Position numbers and translations under genes: made by a program
Shown here: piece after piece, positions 34,382-47,799 of the stretch
Numbering within the stretch: position 1 is the first letter of the stretch
Layout of the letters: the number at the start of each line of letters is the position of its first letter
From: Torreya grandis
Taxonomy: Eukaryota; Streptophyta; Pinopsida; Cupressales; Taxaceae
Direction: 5' to 3'
DNA: 64,000 nucleotides
Assembly: GCA_037957365.1 (NCBI GenBank)
Contig: JARHVA010002125.1
Span: 1,997,001 to 2,061,000 of the forward strand
Notes under the pieces: generated by a model
The model's database searches: none
The model's input: only the letters and a program-made list of their open reading frames with translations
What the model was told of the DNA's origin: nothing

Positions 34382-37283
34382 CTAGTAGTATAGATGATTC
34401 ACACAATAAAATTTAATATATTTCTCCATATATATGCTCATGAATAACTTTTTGTCTAGATATTCTTATTATTTTTTCTTCTTCTTCTATGAAATTGTAA
34501 ATTCATTCATCGATCCATCTTTACAAGTTTATTTGTGCTAGTAGCCATTGTAGCATGTTTTTATTTTCCACACTTACTACACCATTATTAGTTATAATAG
34601 TTTATGTTTTATGTGCATAATAGAAAACATGAACAAAATATTGTCATGGTTGTAGATCAATCAAAGACTTTCTTCAATCAAGAATTACGTAATTAATCTA
34701 ATAACATATATTAAAAGGTACATAAGATGCATTATAAAATTTTAATGGTTAAATAGATTTGATAAAAATATAATATTCATTGCACATAGAACAAATATAA
34801 AATATGTTCATGAAAACCATCATAAAATCTCTATATTAATATTTATATCTTCAAAACTACTTTACATTACCACTGATAACTATTTATAGACTTTTATAAT
34901 GTGTTATCATTTCAAATTTTATCCTTTTTATTTGAGATCAAATGAGTCATTTACCATTCCAAAATTTTTTGGGATGCCATCATAGGCTAAATAGTTCCAA
35001 AATATAATATGTTATATAGGCACATATATATCTCATACTTTTCCTTCATCTATGCTCTATGATTTTGTAGTTCTATTATACTATCAATATTAAAACAAAA
35101 GAAGAATCTATAAATGACTCTAAATAAGAATCTAGAGGTGACTCTAAAGAGGAATATAGAGGATAAACCAAGTAAAAATCTATGGGTGAACTTGCTTTCA
35201 TGGACTCGTGTTCCCAAGTTCAACAAAATCAAATTGTATATTTATTTATACATCATCAAAATCATAATAATCCACATGATTCTTCCATAATTTTTTTCTT
35301 ATTGTGGTTTGTACATTCATCATTATAACTAAAAGGCATAGTATGAGTGGAGAAAAACTTATATAAAGGATGAACATCACTAGAATATTTAATTTTACTA
35401 TCCATGATATATAAAATAAATTTGAATCCAATAAATGCAAAATTTAAAAACACTTAGTGTTATTAAGTAATCTTGCATGTATAAAGGATATAATGATTAT
35501 GAACATTATATAAGAAAAAATCAAGGTATAATAAATGATATAGGCAAGGGTTTGAATTATTTTGTGGCATCTCAATTATACTTTCTTATTTGGAGACTAG
35601 TGCTAATCCAATATTTTAAATAACTAACTACAGAAGCTAAACCTTGCCTATAACCCACTATCTTATCTCTGAGGTTAGAGTAGGAGTAAATTTGTTACAA
35701 ACCCACTAGGTTACTGTTAAAGTTACATATTTTTCTCACATATTTTACTCATAATCATCTTAAATAATTATCATTATATACTGCTATTTGACTATTAAAT
35801 ATATATAGAATAGTAAGTGTAAAAACTAGAACTAACCCACTAATTAATATGTGATCTATTTAGATTTAAAACAACATAGAATAGTATTAAAGATAAAATT
35901 ATTCTCATAATACATAATAAGGTGAAAGGTACATAAGTACACTAAAATAATCCATATTTATAACTAAACATAAATATATAGCCTCTATTGAATATTAAAA
36001 TTTAATATCATGTACAAGTATATAAATATTATTTTATTTAATAATAATAAAATTAAATGTACAAATATTACATTTCTTCATGTATATCAAAATACATGTG
36101 ATAGGGTGTACAAAAATACATTTGATATTCACAAGATAACCAAACAATAAATATCCATGAGTATGTTTCCATAATGCTTGATTAGCTGAAGAGAGTGAGA
36201 ACATCATCAAGGTTATTTTATTCCAACCATATACCATTGGTTTCTCACACCCCTCCCCATTAGGAGTGGCCCTTCCCTTCATGGAGGGGCAGATAAAATT
36301 AGTGTGGATATCAAGAATTACACCATAACCCATGTGTTATAAAATCATTAATACATGCAATAGTCACCCAGATCATGGGAAAACATACTCTATATAATAT
36401 GACATAATGTATATGCATGTAAAACTATAAAGTACAATGGAATGAAAATGCTATCATCTATAACATTACTTTAGCCAAATTTTTCATTATATAATTTAGA
36501 TCACTCAAAGATATGATTTAATTCCACACACACACATATTCTCTGCTAAGGAAACTTAATCCATCTTATGATACCATATGAGGGGTATATGAATCACATT
36601 TAAACAACCTCATATACCAACTATCTATTATCACAAGGAAGTATGTAATGGTGTAATCCAAGCTTAAAAAAAATTGTGGCATACAACCACTTATAAATTC
36701 AATATTAGCTCTCACATGATTTTATTTTCAATATAAGATTAAAACATTCATTTTAGATGAAGAATCACTTTTATGTGCCAATACACAACTATTATAAAAT
36801 ATTCAAGAAATGTAGTTTAAGGCTATTATGTTGCATTTTTATTCTCTAAATATAAGAAGGCCTCAAATACCTATGATATTTTAATTCAAGTAAAAAAATA
36901 TATTATACTCTACTTAATTGGATCCAACCACCTTTCATTTAATTATAATTATTTAATGCTATACACATGAATAAAAGGTCAAAAAAATTCTATAAGCTCA
37001 TGAATCACATAATAGGAATTAATTACCAGTTGGTTATCCTTAAAACCATTTAACCTTTATTGGATATATGTTAAATAATAAACATGTTACAAATTTATTT
37101 GATACTATTTTAAGTGTTTGGTCCAATTCTATGCTCATAAATACATACTCACACATGCACACACATATTCTACCACATAGTTTCATTATTTCCACAAGAT
37201 TACATATGGAGAAAATATGAGTACCTAGATGTATATTTTAGCATAACTAAAACCATTAAACATCTCATATATCTCAAGTCCAT

Positions 37284-37456
<173 letters not shown>

Positions 37457-38328
37457 ATGTATGTACATATACATATGATACTATAAAAACACCCTAACAT
37501 GAACTTAACATACCATTCAATAGTTCATCCATGCATATATGTACATATGGGACTATATAATTCCATTTTGAATATATAACAATCGCTTGTAAAAATATTG
37601 AAGATGACCATCTACAATAATGTACCCATAATTTATTCTCTATAGCCCATGTTTATAACACATAGGTCTATAAAAAATCCATTACCAATAGATATATATA
37701 ACTTGTGTATAAAATATAAGGCTATTTACAATATTCCACTTCTCTCAAGTATAAACCCAAGGTTTTTCTCATGCTAGTCTTGTATTTGCCAGTCAATAAC
37801 TCTAAAATAATCTCCAATCCACATTTATTATAAATCGATACAATGGATACTCAGATGATAATTTATCTATAATTATTAATCCATAAAAGGTGTCTATCTA
37901 GGTCTAACTTGTTTCACAAAGTTAAGACTATAGTTTTGTTCACTATAGGTATAGGAGATAAATACATTATAACCTGAACTAGGTAAAAATAAATATTTTT
38001 CTTATTTTTTTTTCATATAATTAATCTTATATAGGAAAATAGAATCATTTTAATCTCTAATAAGGGATATATTATCACCTTTATAGGCTTGTAGATGGAA
38101 ATGAGTTCCATACCCATGTTTGTAATTGTGACGTACTACATTTTTAAGGCCCTATCAACATATATATTCAAATGGTATTTTATTTAACACAAACCTAGGA
38201 AAAAGAGGTATTTAAAATATTGATTTGAAATAAAACCCTTAGTCCATATAAAAATATAAAAATCCCTTTTAATTTTTATATTCTTGAATTAAAAGCCCTA
38301 CTTTCTTGGTTACTTCAATGACTATAGT

Positions 38329-38333
38329 TCCAA
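38329..38333. repeat. Left target-site duplication of element D (TCCAA)
   Basis: Directly outside the left LTR of element D. It matches TCTAA at 51813-51817 with one C/T transition. Confidence 0.8.
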
Positions 38334-39182
38334 TGATTCATGCTACAGGGTCCAAGACTAAGCGTGTGGGAGCAAGCCAAGTTTGGTTGTGTAGAGTGAA
38401 TGAGTAAAGCTAATTTAGATAGAAGTAACTAAACACATTAAATGGAATAGAAGACTTATTTTTAGGAAATACAACTTCTATTCATTAATGGTGAATAGGG
38501 AAAATTGGTACAATGTGTTACAATGCATGTATTACAAAGTATATATAGGAAGCATGTTATCTATGTTATGAATATGTAAAATCATCATCTTATAGATAGA
38601 TGCATGTATTACATACTTATATAAGTATAATATAAGATAAATTAGAGATAATATCAATTCCCAAGAATATAGTTATGTTGGTTCATATTTTAGGCTAGAT
38701 GATGGTTGAGGAAGCTCTTAGGGCACATGGATAGAGTGAGTCAACATGTAGATGTGTTATGGAATACAATAAGTTGAAGAGTCCATAAATAGGCACTAAA
38801 GGGGTGCATGGGACTATGAAGCACATAAGAGCAAGGCATGTGGATCTATGATCTATAAATGGTGTATAAGTTAACAAGTAGACATAAAAGTTAGTGCAGA
38901 GTGACAAGGTGTGTGAGGGCACAAAAATTTATGAGAAGGAACTAGACTTTGCAAAGTTATGAGTTATGGAGGGCATAGTGATCGGAGTACATGGTGAGGT
39001 GAAAAATTTGAAATCTAAGGTGAATGCTACATGAAAGTATATGATCTAGAATGAGACTTGTGCAAAAGGTTTTCAACCAAATTATTACTAAGGATCATAT
39101 AGGATTGGGTGAAACATGCATGCATTGTGTAGATGATCAAATGAGGATTGAAATTAATAGTGCAAAAGTTGTGCATGGATCA
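38334..39182 (-). repeat. Element D 3' LTR
   Basis: Direct repeat of 50964-51812 and the same length. In + orientation it starts TGATTCATGCTACAGGG and ends GTGCATGGATCA, with short inverted ends TGATC/GATCA. Confidence 0.93.
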
Positions 39183-39539
39183 TTAAACCTTTATTAAATA
39201 TCAATGGTCTCCATTACATTAATGCATAGTTTTATAAACTTCCTTTGAAGGTGTTATGAGGTGTACCAATTGGCTTTATCAATGAATTTTCCAAATATTC
39301 CCACTCTAAAAAGTTTATGTGTGCCATGGAGGGTGCGTGTGTCTATCACTTCAATGATTATGTCCTTATATATGGGATGAAAAAGTTTGGCATATAAATC
39401 AAAAGGATATTATGTCATTACTAGCTCAAGAAGCAGAGGAATATAAGGATTGAGAAGCTCCACATTGAAATTTTGGGTGTATGTGCAAGTATTGGGGTAG
39501 ATCAAGAACAAAAACATTATCACCAACTGTGTGAATTCT
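39183..39539 (-). pseudogene. Element D: integrase C-terminus and chromodomain remnant
   Basis: The minus strand from 39539 resumes the integrase C-terminal (GPY/F-type) domain cut by element E: VGDNVFVLDLPQYLHIHPKF matches the usual G-x-N-A-F-x-L-x-L-P-x-x-x-x-x-H-P-V-F block. It is followed, about 39340-39230, by EVIDTRTLHGTHKLFRVGIF then IDKANWYTS, which resembles a chromodomain (E-V-I-D-x-R ... Y-L-V-K-W ... A-T-W). In chromoviruses this domain guides integration to marked chromatin. The aromatic cage residues are partly lost, and the reading shifts frame near 39450. Confidence 0.7.
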
Positions 39540-41790
39540 TGGAATATAACTATATTATAAGAGGGGGATGAACTAGTAGATCAACTAAAACTAGTTCTTT
39601 AATCCTTCTAAAGAAAATTCAAAACCATATATAGATTAAAAGGACATATACAAATACTCATGACCCTAGATTTATACATGGAAAACCCAAAGGGAAAAGC
39701 CATAGTGAGAATAGTTTCTAGAATATACTATTATAATACAGTCTCATAGTTAACATCTCACTTGGAAAAACCTTCCTAGTTACAAGCCTCACTGGTTACA
39801 TTTAAGGACACCAATCCTAAAGAGACACCAATCCCCTAACTGAGTACCAAGTCAACTAATCTAATGGCACCAACCAGTTAGATCTATGGAGATACAAATC
39901 CAATTTAAAAATTATATTCATACATGAATCCAAATATCTATTATTTATTATAGGTCTAATCTACATCTGCTCATTCTCTAAACATTATCTCTATGTGCCT
40001 TTTTTCCTTTCTGTCCTTCTCTCTATGTGTCTATATATGTATCTATTTGACACACTTCATCTCTATCTCTCTCTCTCTATAGCCCCTAGTTCTATGTCTA
40101 TATATTTTATATTTGACACAATTTGAATGGCTCTAGCCACATCGGCCTGTGTCCTATATGTCATATATATAAGAAATGGATATAGGGTTCCATATCTTTA
40201 ATGTGTTCACACTTGGATTATAACACATCACACCAATTCTGGACTCTAGTTTATTATGATTTGAACTGTAATTTTTTCATATCTTAATTCCATGCATCAC
40301 ATCATAATTATAAGTCTCTTTATTATCTATAGCATTTTTTAGACTCAAGTTTTGATTAATAGGCTCTTTAATATATATTTTATTAGTTAGATTGATCAAT
40401 CTCATTGTTTGTGTCATGATTCATGGATTACTCACATGTTCTTGCATGTTTCTCCACTTGACCATTGGAATTTTAGCACTTTAAATACTTGCCTTTTATC
40501 TATTTCTTCATGCCATCTCTAATCTCTATTGCTCCATTGAATCTCTAGACACTATTGAAATTTAATGTTCCACTCTTTAAAATGCATCCCTCAATCTCTA
40601 GATCATATCTCCCATGTTTTATTAGATATTTTAACTTACATGAACTTTACCTTGACTTGGTCATTAAAATTTAACACTTTGACCTCATCTCGCTGCTTCT
40701 TACATCTTTGGAATGCTTTTTCTCCATCAATCTTCTAAAAAATTCTTGATTTTTAACTCACCATTGTGTCGATAAACATTGATCACTTTATTCCATCTGA
40801 GTCCATTCACTCTATTGAATCTCTCTGATCTAAGCTTCTGTGTCATTAGATATTCAAATATACATGATATTTAGTTCTATCTAGTTATTAAATATTGAGC
40901 TCTTTATAGCAATTAAGTCCATTCACTCTGTTGGATCTCCTTTGTATGATCACCAATGCACCGTCAGATCTTATGACAAGCTTGATCATTAAATCTAACA
41001 AGATTACACTCATTGGGTCTCTATTTGACAAGCTCTATGAATATGACACTTGTCACTTATGCACTCACTCAGAGATCCTTTTGACAATTTGACTTCATCA
41101 TCTCCATTAGATCTCCAATGTTTGATTAAGCATGAGCCATTTGATCTTCGAACTAGCTTTAACTTTATCTTTGATAGAATCACTCTCATTGGTTCTCTAT
41201 CTAATAGACTCATGTGCTCTTGACACTTGGCATTAATGCATTCACTCAGAGGGATCTTTGACACTCTGAATTTTCTTTGCTTCATTGGATCATCTGCATA
41301 CGATGAAGTGCAAGCCATTAATCAAGCTGGGACATATATTAAGTCTTATAATTAGGAAAATATAAAGTCCTTTGATCATTTCTCAGTGTTTATAATTACT
41401 AGGTCGGGGGGATAATTTATTAATGATGATATAGACTTAAGTTATAACTTAACTTACCGACTCCCAACTATACCAAGTCAACATAAAAATCAGACTTTGC
41501 TTGTTGATGCCATGGATAAACCCTTAAGATTTTAATATGAAACCCTATAATGTCAAAGAGATAAATAAATCAATTATGAGCTCATTCCTTCTCCTCTAAT
41601 CTTGTGGACCATATTTCTAGAATGTACAAGAAAAACCCATAACATATCTTCTATCTGTATGACTTTAAACATCCATAAATGGTCTCTATAAAAGCATGAC
41701 AAATTTGCATAGTACAACTATGAAACATGCTCTTCTCTCCATCAATATTGCCTGATCCTTTTGACATTAATGAAAATCATATTTCTAACA
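39540..41790 (-). repeat. Element E 3' LTR
   Basis: In element orientation it runs from TGTTAGAAATATG at 41790 to TATATTCCA at 39540. It aligns with 44457-46741 along its whole length, for example CATCTCACTTGG near 39753 and CGCCTCACTTGG near 44689, and both copies contain the ACTCACCATTGTGTCGAT / ACTCACCACCGTGTCGAT stretch. Confidence 0.92.
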
Positions 41791-41812
41791 ATCTCCCCCT
41801 TTGGCATTGATG
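41791..41812 (-). promoter_or_regulatory. Element E polypurine tract
   Basis: Upstream of the 3' LTR in element orientation lies CCAAAGGGGGAGAT, a typical copia polypurine tract. Confidence 0.8.
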
Positions 41813-42880
41813 GAAAACTAAATGTTCTAATGTAAACTTAATGTTATGATCTTCTAATAATTTGATCATTCTCTAGTACTAATTGCATTGGCTTTTAATG
41901 AGTATGAAACTAATATATTCATACCAAAATTGCTCCCCCTTAGGCAATGGCATATTTGCCTAAACTCATCTTGGACAATTTCTTTGCTCTTCCAAACTTT
42001 TACAGAGAGCGTTTGCACTTTTTCTCCAAACTTTTACCAAGATCATTTTCCCTTTTTCTCCCCCTTTGACATTAATGGCAAAGGGACTCCTTCTCACTGT
42101 TTGTCCAAAGTGTTATCCTCCTTTATCAGATAAATGAGTTTGTCCATAAACTTGTAACCCATAAATTACTTATAAATTTGTAAAATATACATACCTGAGT
42201 TGCCTTTTCTCTTCTTCTAGGGATTGACAAGGCTTTTATGATCCTTCTTCTGGACTTATGCTCCATCACTAGTATCTAGCGATGTGATGTAGGAGATATC
42301 ACTCCTAAATTTTATCTCATTTCATCACTTGAGCATATTTATGTCTCCATACACATTCCTTTGATCCTAAGCCCTGACCAATTACAAATCTCCCACTTTG
42401 TTTATGCATGAGGATTCAATACACTATCTAAACATTTGACTCAGTTTGTTTAATTCATCATCTCAACCTGCTTGAGTTAACATCTATAGCAGATAATAAC
42501 TTATCTTTCAATCATGACTAAAACATCCCACATATGCTCCTTTTCAAATCATGCATAGCTCCTTATGCCATTTAAGCTAACTAAGTTATCTACCCCTAAC
42601 TCCATGTTCCATCTTTGTACCAAGGGACTACCTATAACACACCATAACTTCATTTTTCCCATATTTATCATCATTTTACACATGTTCACTAATTTTGGTG
42701 ACCTAACTCATTACACAACACAAGATACACCATGTTAAGGGTTTATTACATTAGAACTCTTATGCCAACTAAAATTATGGACATATTTATGAGATGTACT
42801 GCAATTTCATTATGTCACATTGAAGCACTCATTCTATCCCTATAGAAACTACATACACAACACTTGACTTGATTTGATTA
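41813..42880 (-). other. Element E interior without coding blocks
   Basis: About 1.1 kb between the gag remnant and the 3' LTR. No protease, integrase, RT or RNase H motif is seen in any frame. The sequence is AT-rich and may be noncoding filler or deleted pol. Confidence 0.55.
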
Positions 42881-44398
42881 AGTCATTATTAAAAATTGTT
42901 TGAGGTCTTATTTTTAATAGACATCACTTTCTTCTCCACTAACAAGGGTCTCTTAAGAAACATAGATAGAGACACCTTAATTCATAATGTCCTAGAGCAA
43001 TGTGAAACTAGGAGTTGTCTATAACTCCTCATATCCTTCTCCTCCTTGGTCATCTTATGTTTTCTATTCTTCTTCTTAGGCTTGAGAGAAGTAACATGCT
43101 TATCCACTATGATATTCTCCTTTGCATCAACAATAGATGGAGACAACATGGATTCATGACATACCTTTTCATCTGATAAATCTTCCTTAAAGATTAAAAT
43201 CTCATCAGTAGGTAGAGAAAACTAATGTTTTATGCATGAAAGTTTCTTAATAATAGCAAGATGTTTACTTGAATTTGTATATCCCTTAGAACTATCCTCA
43301 GCCAGTACCTTGGGCTTCTCCTTAAGCTTAGTCTTATCATTCTCAACATGAGTAGACATTGATATCTCTTGACATTATTCAACCTCTATAGAATTCTTCA
43401 TCATGGTTTGATCTTTCACTTTCCACACATCCTTAGGTTTCTTATTTAGATTCTTTTCAAAAAATTTTGAACCTTTGTTCACATTAAGAGGCATGTTTTT
43501 AATTACATTATGTACTTTTGATATTAAAAATCTAGTTATACAATGTTTAGCTATGTGACCAAATTTATTTCAATTATAACACATTACATTTGTTTCTAAC
43601 AAAGGAGCAAATGAGTTTCTACTTACAAAATTTGTTCTCCTTGTAGATACAACTCCACAATCAATAGTCCTATGACCAAACTGATTAAATCTATAACAAT
43701 ACCCATAGAAAGATGAGAAATACCTAGTCATAACATTTCTTGGTGTAGCATGAGGATCTCTTCTTTACTTTGGCTTCTTCAAGTCTCTCACTTTGGTGTA
43801 TCCATCTGCACTGGCTACTTTATCATCTTTTTCTTTTATTCAATCTTCTTTTCAAGTTCAACCTTCTTCACATCAGATATATTTGAATATTTCTTTATGT
43901 CCTTAATGTATTTCTCTTTCTTTGCTCTTGATTCTCCTTCTAATTTGAAGTTTTCATATAGGTTAGTAGATATACTAGTTGAGGTAATTTTTCCTTTTTC
44001 ATAACCAAGACTTGATATCTCTTTTGAGAGCTTTGGAGAGTTGATCAGTTCATCAAGAATGTCTGATCCTCCTATCAAATTCAAAATTTTGTCTAATTGA
44101 CATTTGTCTTTCTCAAGCTCTTTTATCAAGGCTAGCATCTCTACTTCAAGCTTCAAACATTCATTATATTTAGATTGTAGTTTAATTTTGACTACATCTT
44201 CTATTATTTTAGCCTCTTCAACACTTTTTTTAGGCTAATTACCATCTGATCAAATTTATCAAGACTTTTGGAGACATTTTAAACTTATTTTTGTCCAAGC
44301 TTCTTCTACCTTGAGTTCTCTTTTCTCATCTTGTCAATCTCATTTAGAGCATAGATGAACTCACATTCTATATCCACTTCTTCTTCTTGACTAGCCAT
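42881..44398 (-). pseudogene. Element E: truncated copia-type gag with coiled coil and two zinc knuckles
   Basis: The minus strand opens with MASQEEEVDIECEFIYALNE at 44398, an acidic lead typical of the linker after the capsid domain of large plant copia gags. A heptad-rich, Lys/Glu-rich stretch follows (44156-43836 is open), a likely coiled coil. Then come two C-x2-C-x4-H-x4-C zinc knuckles near 43715-43540: CYRFNQFGHRTIDC and CYN-stop-NKFGHIAKHC. In both the second Cys is lost, to Phe and to a stop. A Lys-rich tail continues to about 42880. The N-terminal capsid domain is absent: this lead begins only 58 bp inside the LTR. Several frameshifts are present. Confidence 0.8.
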
Positions 44399-44440
44399 TA
44401 TCTACCTGAGTTGATTAAGCTTATTTCAAAGAACCCTAAT

Positions 44441-44452
44441 ACCTGATACTAA
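44441..44452 (-). promoter_or_regulatory. Element E primer-binding site, initiator-Met type, decayed
   Basis: The minus strand reads TTAGTATCAGGT four bases inside the 5' LTR. It matches 8 of 12 positions of TGGTATCAGAGC when aligned from TAG, with TGG changed to TAG. Confidence 0.6.
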
Positions 44453-44456
44453 TTAT

Positions 44457-46741
44457 TGGAACACAAACATTTACTAAGGGGGGGGGGGGTGAATTAGTAG
44501 ATCAACTAAAACTAGTCCTTTAATCCTTTTAAAGCAAATATAAAAGCATATGCATATTAAGATATAAATACAGAGATCACATACACAAATACTCATGACA
44601 TAATATTTATATCTAGAAAACCCTAAGGTAAAAACTATGGTGAGAATATATGCTAGGATATACTATTCTAATCTAGCCTCACAATTAACGCCTCACTTGG
44701 AAAAACCTCATTGGTTACAAGCCTCACTAGCAAAACCTCACTGGTTACATTTAAGGACACCAATCCTAAGGAGATACCAATCCCCTAACTGAGTACCAAC
44801 TTAGCTAATCTGGTGACACCAACCAATTAGATCTATGGAGCTATAGCTCCAATTTATAAATTAGATTCATACATGAATCCAAATCTCTATTCTTTGTTAT
44901 AGGTCTAATATGCAACTATTCATTCTCTACATTTTATCTTTGTGTTCCTTTCTTCCTCTCTACCCCTCTCTCTTTATGTCTATATATGTGTCTATTTAAC
45001 ACACTTCATCTCTCTCTTTACAACCTCTAGTTTTATGTCTATATATTTTTTGTTTAACATAATTCAAATAGCTCCAACCACATTTTACTATGTATTAAAT
45101 GTCATATATATAAACAATGGATTTAGGGTTCCATATCTTTAGTGTGTTCACACTTGGACTATAACACATCATGCCAATTCTAAACTCTAGTTCATTATGG
45201 CTTGAACTATAAGTTTCCTGTGTCTTGATTTCATGCATCACACCATAATTATAGGTCTCTTTACTATCTATAGCATTTGATAGACTCAAGTTTTGATGCA
45301 TAAGATCTTTAATGTAAATTTGATCAGTTAAATTGATCAATTTTGTTGTCTATGTTGTGATTCATGGCTTACTTGCATATTCTTGCATGTTTATCCACTT
45401 GACCATTGGAATTTAAACACTTTAAATACTATCCTTTGATATCTTTATTCGTACCATCCCCAAGCTTTATTACTCCACTAAATCTTTGTATGCTACTAAA
45501 ATTTAATGTTCTACTCTTTAAAACATGTTTGTCGATCTCTAAATCTTATCTCCCACATGTTATATCTTTGAACTTACACAAAATTTACCTTGACTTGGTT
45601 AGTAAACTTTGACACTTTGACCTCATCTCATTTCTTCCTACATATTTAGATCACTTTTGCTTTATTGATCTTCTCAAACATGCTTGGTTTTTAACTCACC
45701 ACCGTGTCGATAAAAATTGATCACTTTATTCCATCTGATTCCACTCACTCCATTGGATCTTTGTCATCCAAGCTTCCACATGCCATTGGATCTTTAAACA
45801 TGCATGATCTTTACTTTTATCTAGTTTTTAAATGTCAAACTCTTTATATAATTTGAGTCCATTCACTCTATTAGATCTCCTTTACATGATCACCCATGTA
45901 CCATCAGATCTTTTGACAAGCTTGATCATTAAATATGATAATCTTACTCTCATTGGGTCTCTATTTGACAAGATCCATGAATGTGACACTTATCACTTGT
46001 ATGCTTACTCAGAGCTTCTTTTGAAAATTTTACTTCATCATGCTCTGTTAGATCTCTAATGTTGGATTAAGCATGAGTAATTTAATCTTCCAACTAGCTC
46101 AAGCTTTATCTTTGACATGCTCACTCTCATTGGTCCTCTATTTGATAGAATCATGTGCTTGTGACACTTATCATTAACACATTCACTTGAAGATACCTTT
46201 GACACTTTGAATTTACTTTGCTTTATTGGATCATCTACGTATGATGAAACACAAGTCATTGATCAAGCTGGGATATATATATATATATATATTAAGTCTT
46301 AGACTTAGTAAAATATAGTCTTTTTATCATTACTCAAAGATGATAATTTATAGGTTGAGGGGATGGTATATTAATGATGATATGGACTTAATTTATAACT
46401 TAAGTTACTGGTTCTTGGCTATACCAAATTAACATAAAAATAGAAATTTACTTATTGACACCATGGCTAAACCCTTAGGATTTTACTGTGAAACCCTATA
46501 ATGTCTGAGAGTTAAATAAATCAATTATGAGCTCATTCCTTCTCCTCTAAACCTATGGACCATATTTATAGAATGTATAAGAAAAACCCATAACAAATAT
46601 TCTATATGTTTGACTTTAAACATCCATAAATAGTCTTTTTAAAAGCATGACAACTTTGCACGGTGCAACTATGAAACATGTTGTTCTCTCCATCAATCCT
46701 ACCTGATATTTTTGACATCAATGACAATAATATTTCAAACA
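44457..46741 (-). repeat. Element E 5' LTR
   Basis: Partner of 39540-41790, slightly longer. It contains a run of 12 G at 44478-44489 where the other copy has 5 G after GA, and an AT run at 46273-46292 where the other copy has CATATAT. It ends TTTCAAACA at 46741. Confidence 0.92.
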
Positions 46742-47720
46742 AAGAATGGTGTAAGGACCATAATATAGAGGATTGATATTTTGGTGTGGACCTTTGGAGT
46801 GATCTTTCTGAATTTGTAACTAGACTTTATCACCAACTCAAAATACATGAGGTGTGCGATGTGCATCATGGTGTTCCTTATAATTTTCTTGGGTGTGAGA
46901 GAAAATATATTAAAATTGATAGTGAACATACTGAATGTGTCATATAAATTTTTAGTCTTTATCTACTTCTTGTACTTGTGAATGTGACTTAGTGATTTCT
47001 GGTGCATGATAAGAGTTGTTTAGATGTGTCAAAGGTTGAAACCCAAGACATGTCTAGAATGGACTATGGTCCATAGAGATATGAATATATTACTTGTAGG
47101 CATGTTAAATTTAAATGAAATTATCATTCCAAGTGTAAACATGTGTATAATTATACATTCATAAATGATGAATACGTGTGAGATTGACCACTTTAATTTT
47201 CCCATTTATGTAAGGATGAAAAACCATCATTTTATTTATCTATGTACTTATCACATCCTATAATTCTTGCCAAAAATGACTCATAAAGTGAATATCATGA
47301 CCAAAGACACTGGAGGTAGGTATCCCAAAATGAACCCAAACATGGTTGAAGAAATATTACATAGTGTCAAGTACATCAATGTCTTTTATATAAATAACCA
47401 TTATATCCATCTTATAAAATTGATCCAATAAAACAAACACAATGTCATGTTATCATTTTGTCATAGGAAGTCTAGTCATAAAATCCATGATGAAGGATTC
47501 CCAAGGTTTGGATGGAATTGGTAGAGATATGTAGAGTCCTAGATTTTTGTTCATGGGCTTGGTGATGTAAAAAGGAATACAAGACTTGATGTGGTGATTG
47601 ATGTTGGTGAGCATGTGTGGATAGAAGAAATGTGAATGAAATACATCTAGATTATTTGTCATGCCATAGTGTCTTGAGGTCTTGGTGTAGTGCATCTCCT
47701 AGATGAGTCATTGATGAGGT
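46742..47720 (-). pseudogene. Element D: integrase, main part, decayed
   Basis: The minus strand from about 47700 begins with the zinc-binding domain: RHYGMTNNLDVFHSHFFYPHM, then HIKSCIPFYITK, recognisable as the H...H...C...C set. Next is PWESFIMDFMTRLPMTK with the first catalytic Asp (47510-47455). The second block, normally S-D-R-D-x-x-F-x-S-x-F-W, reads SSVFGHDIHFMSHFW, so the catalytic Asp is lost. The third, HPYINGKIKVVNLT, has Lys in place of Glu. The C-terminal domain starts HRTPHVF, VGDKV, LQIQKDHSKGPHQNINPLYYGPYTI and is cut at 46742 by element E, resuming at 39539. Confidence 0.88.
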
Positions 47721-47799
47721 GTGATAGTGAGAACATAGAGATGCCAAATATTATAGAGAAGCTAGTAAAAAAATTAGAACTTTGGCACTTTTTTACCTT

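Larger units (their letters stand above)
39540..46741 (-). mobile_element. Element E: copia-type, gag-only LTR element inside element D
   Basis: 7.2-kb element with 2.25-2.29-kb LTRs (39540-41790 and 44457-46741) and only 2.67 kb inside. Orientation is minus, shown by the gag strand, a polypurine tract (CCAAAGGGGGAGAT) beside the left LTR and a decayed initiator-Met primer-binding site beside the right LTR. The interior has a truncated gag with zinc knuckles and no protease, integrase, RT or RNase H, so it would have depended on enzymes from another copia element. Gag style and LTR size resemble plant copia elements of the SIRE/Maximus type; that placement is tentative. A clean target duplication is not visible. 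Confidence 0.85.
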
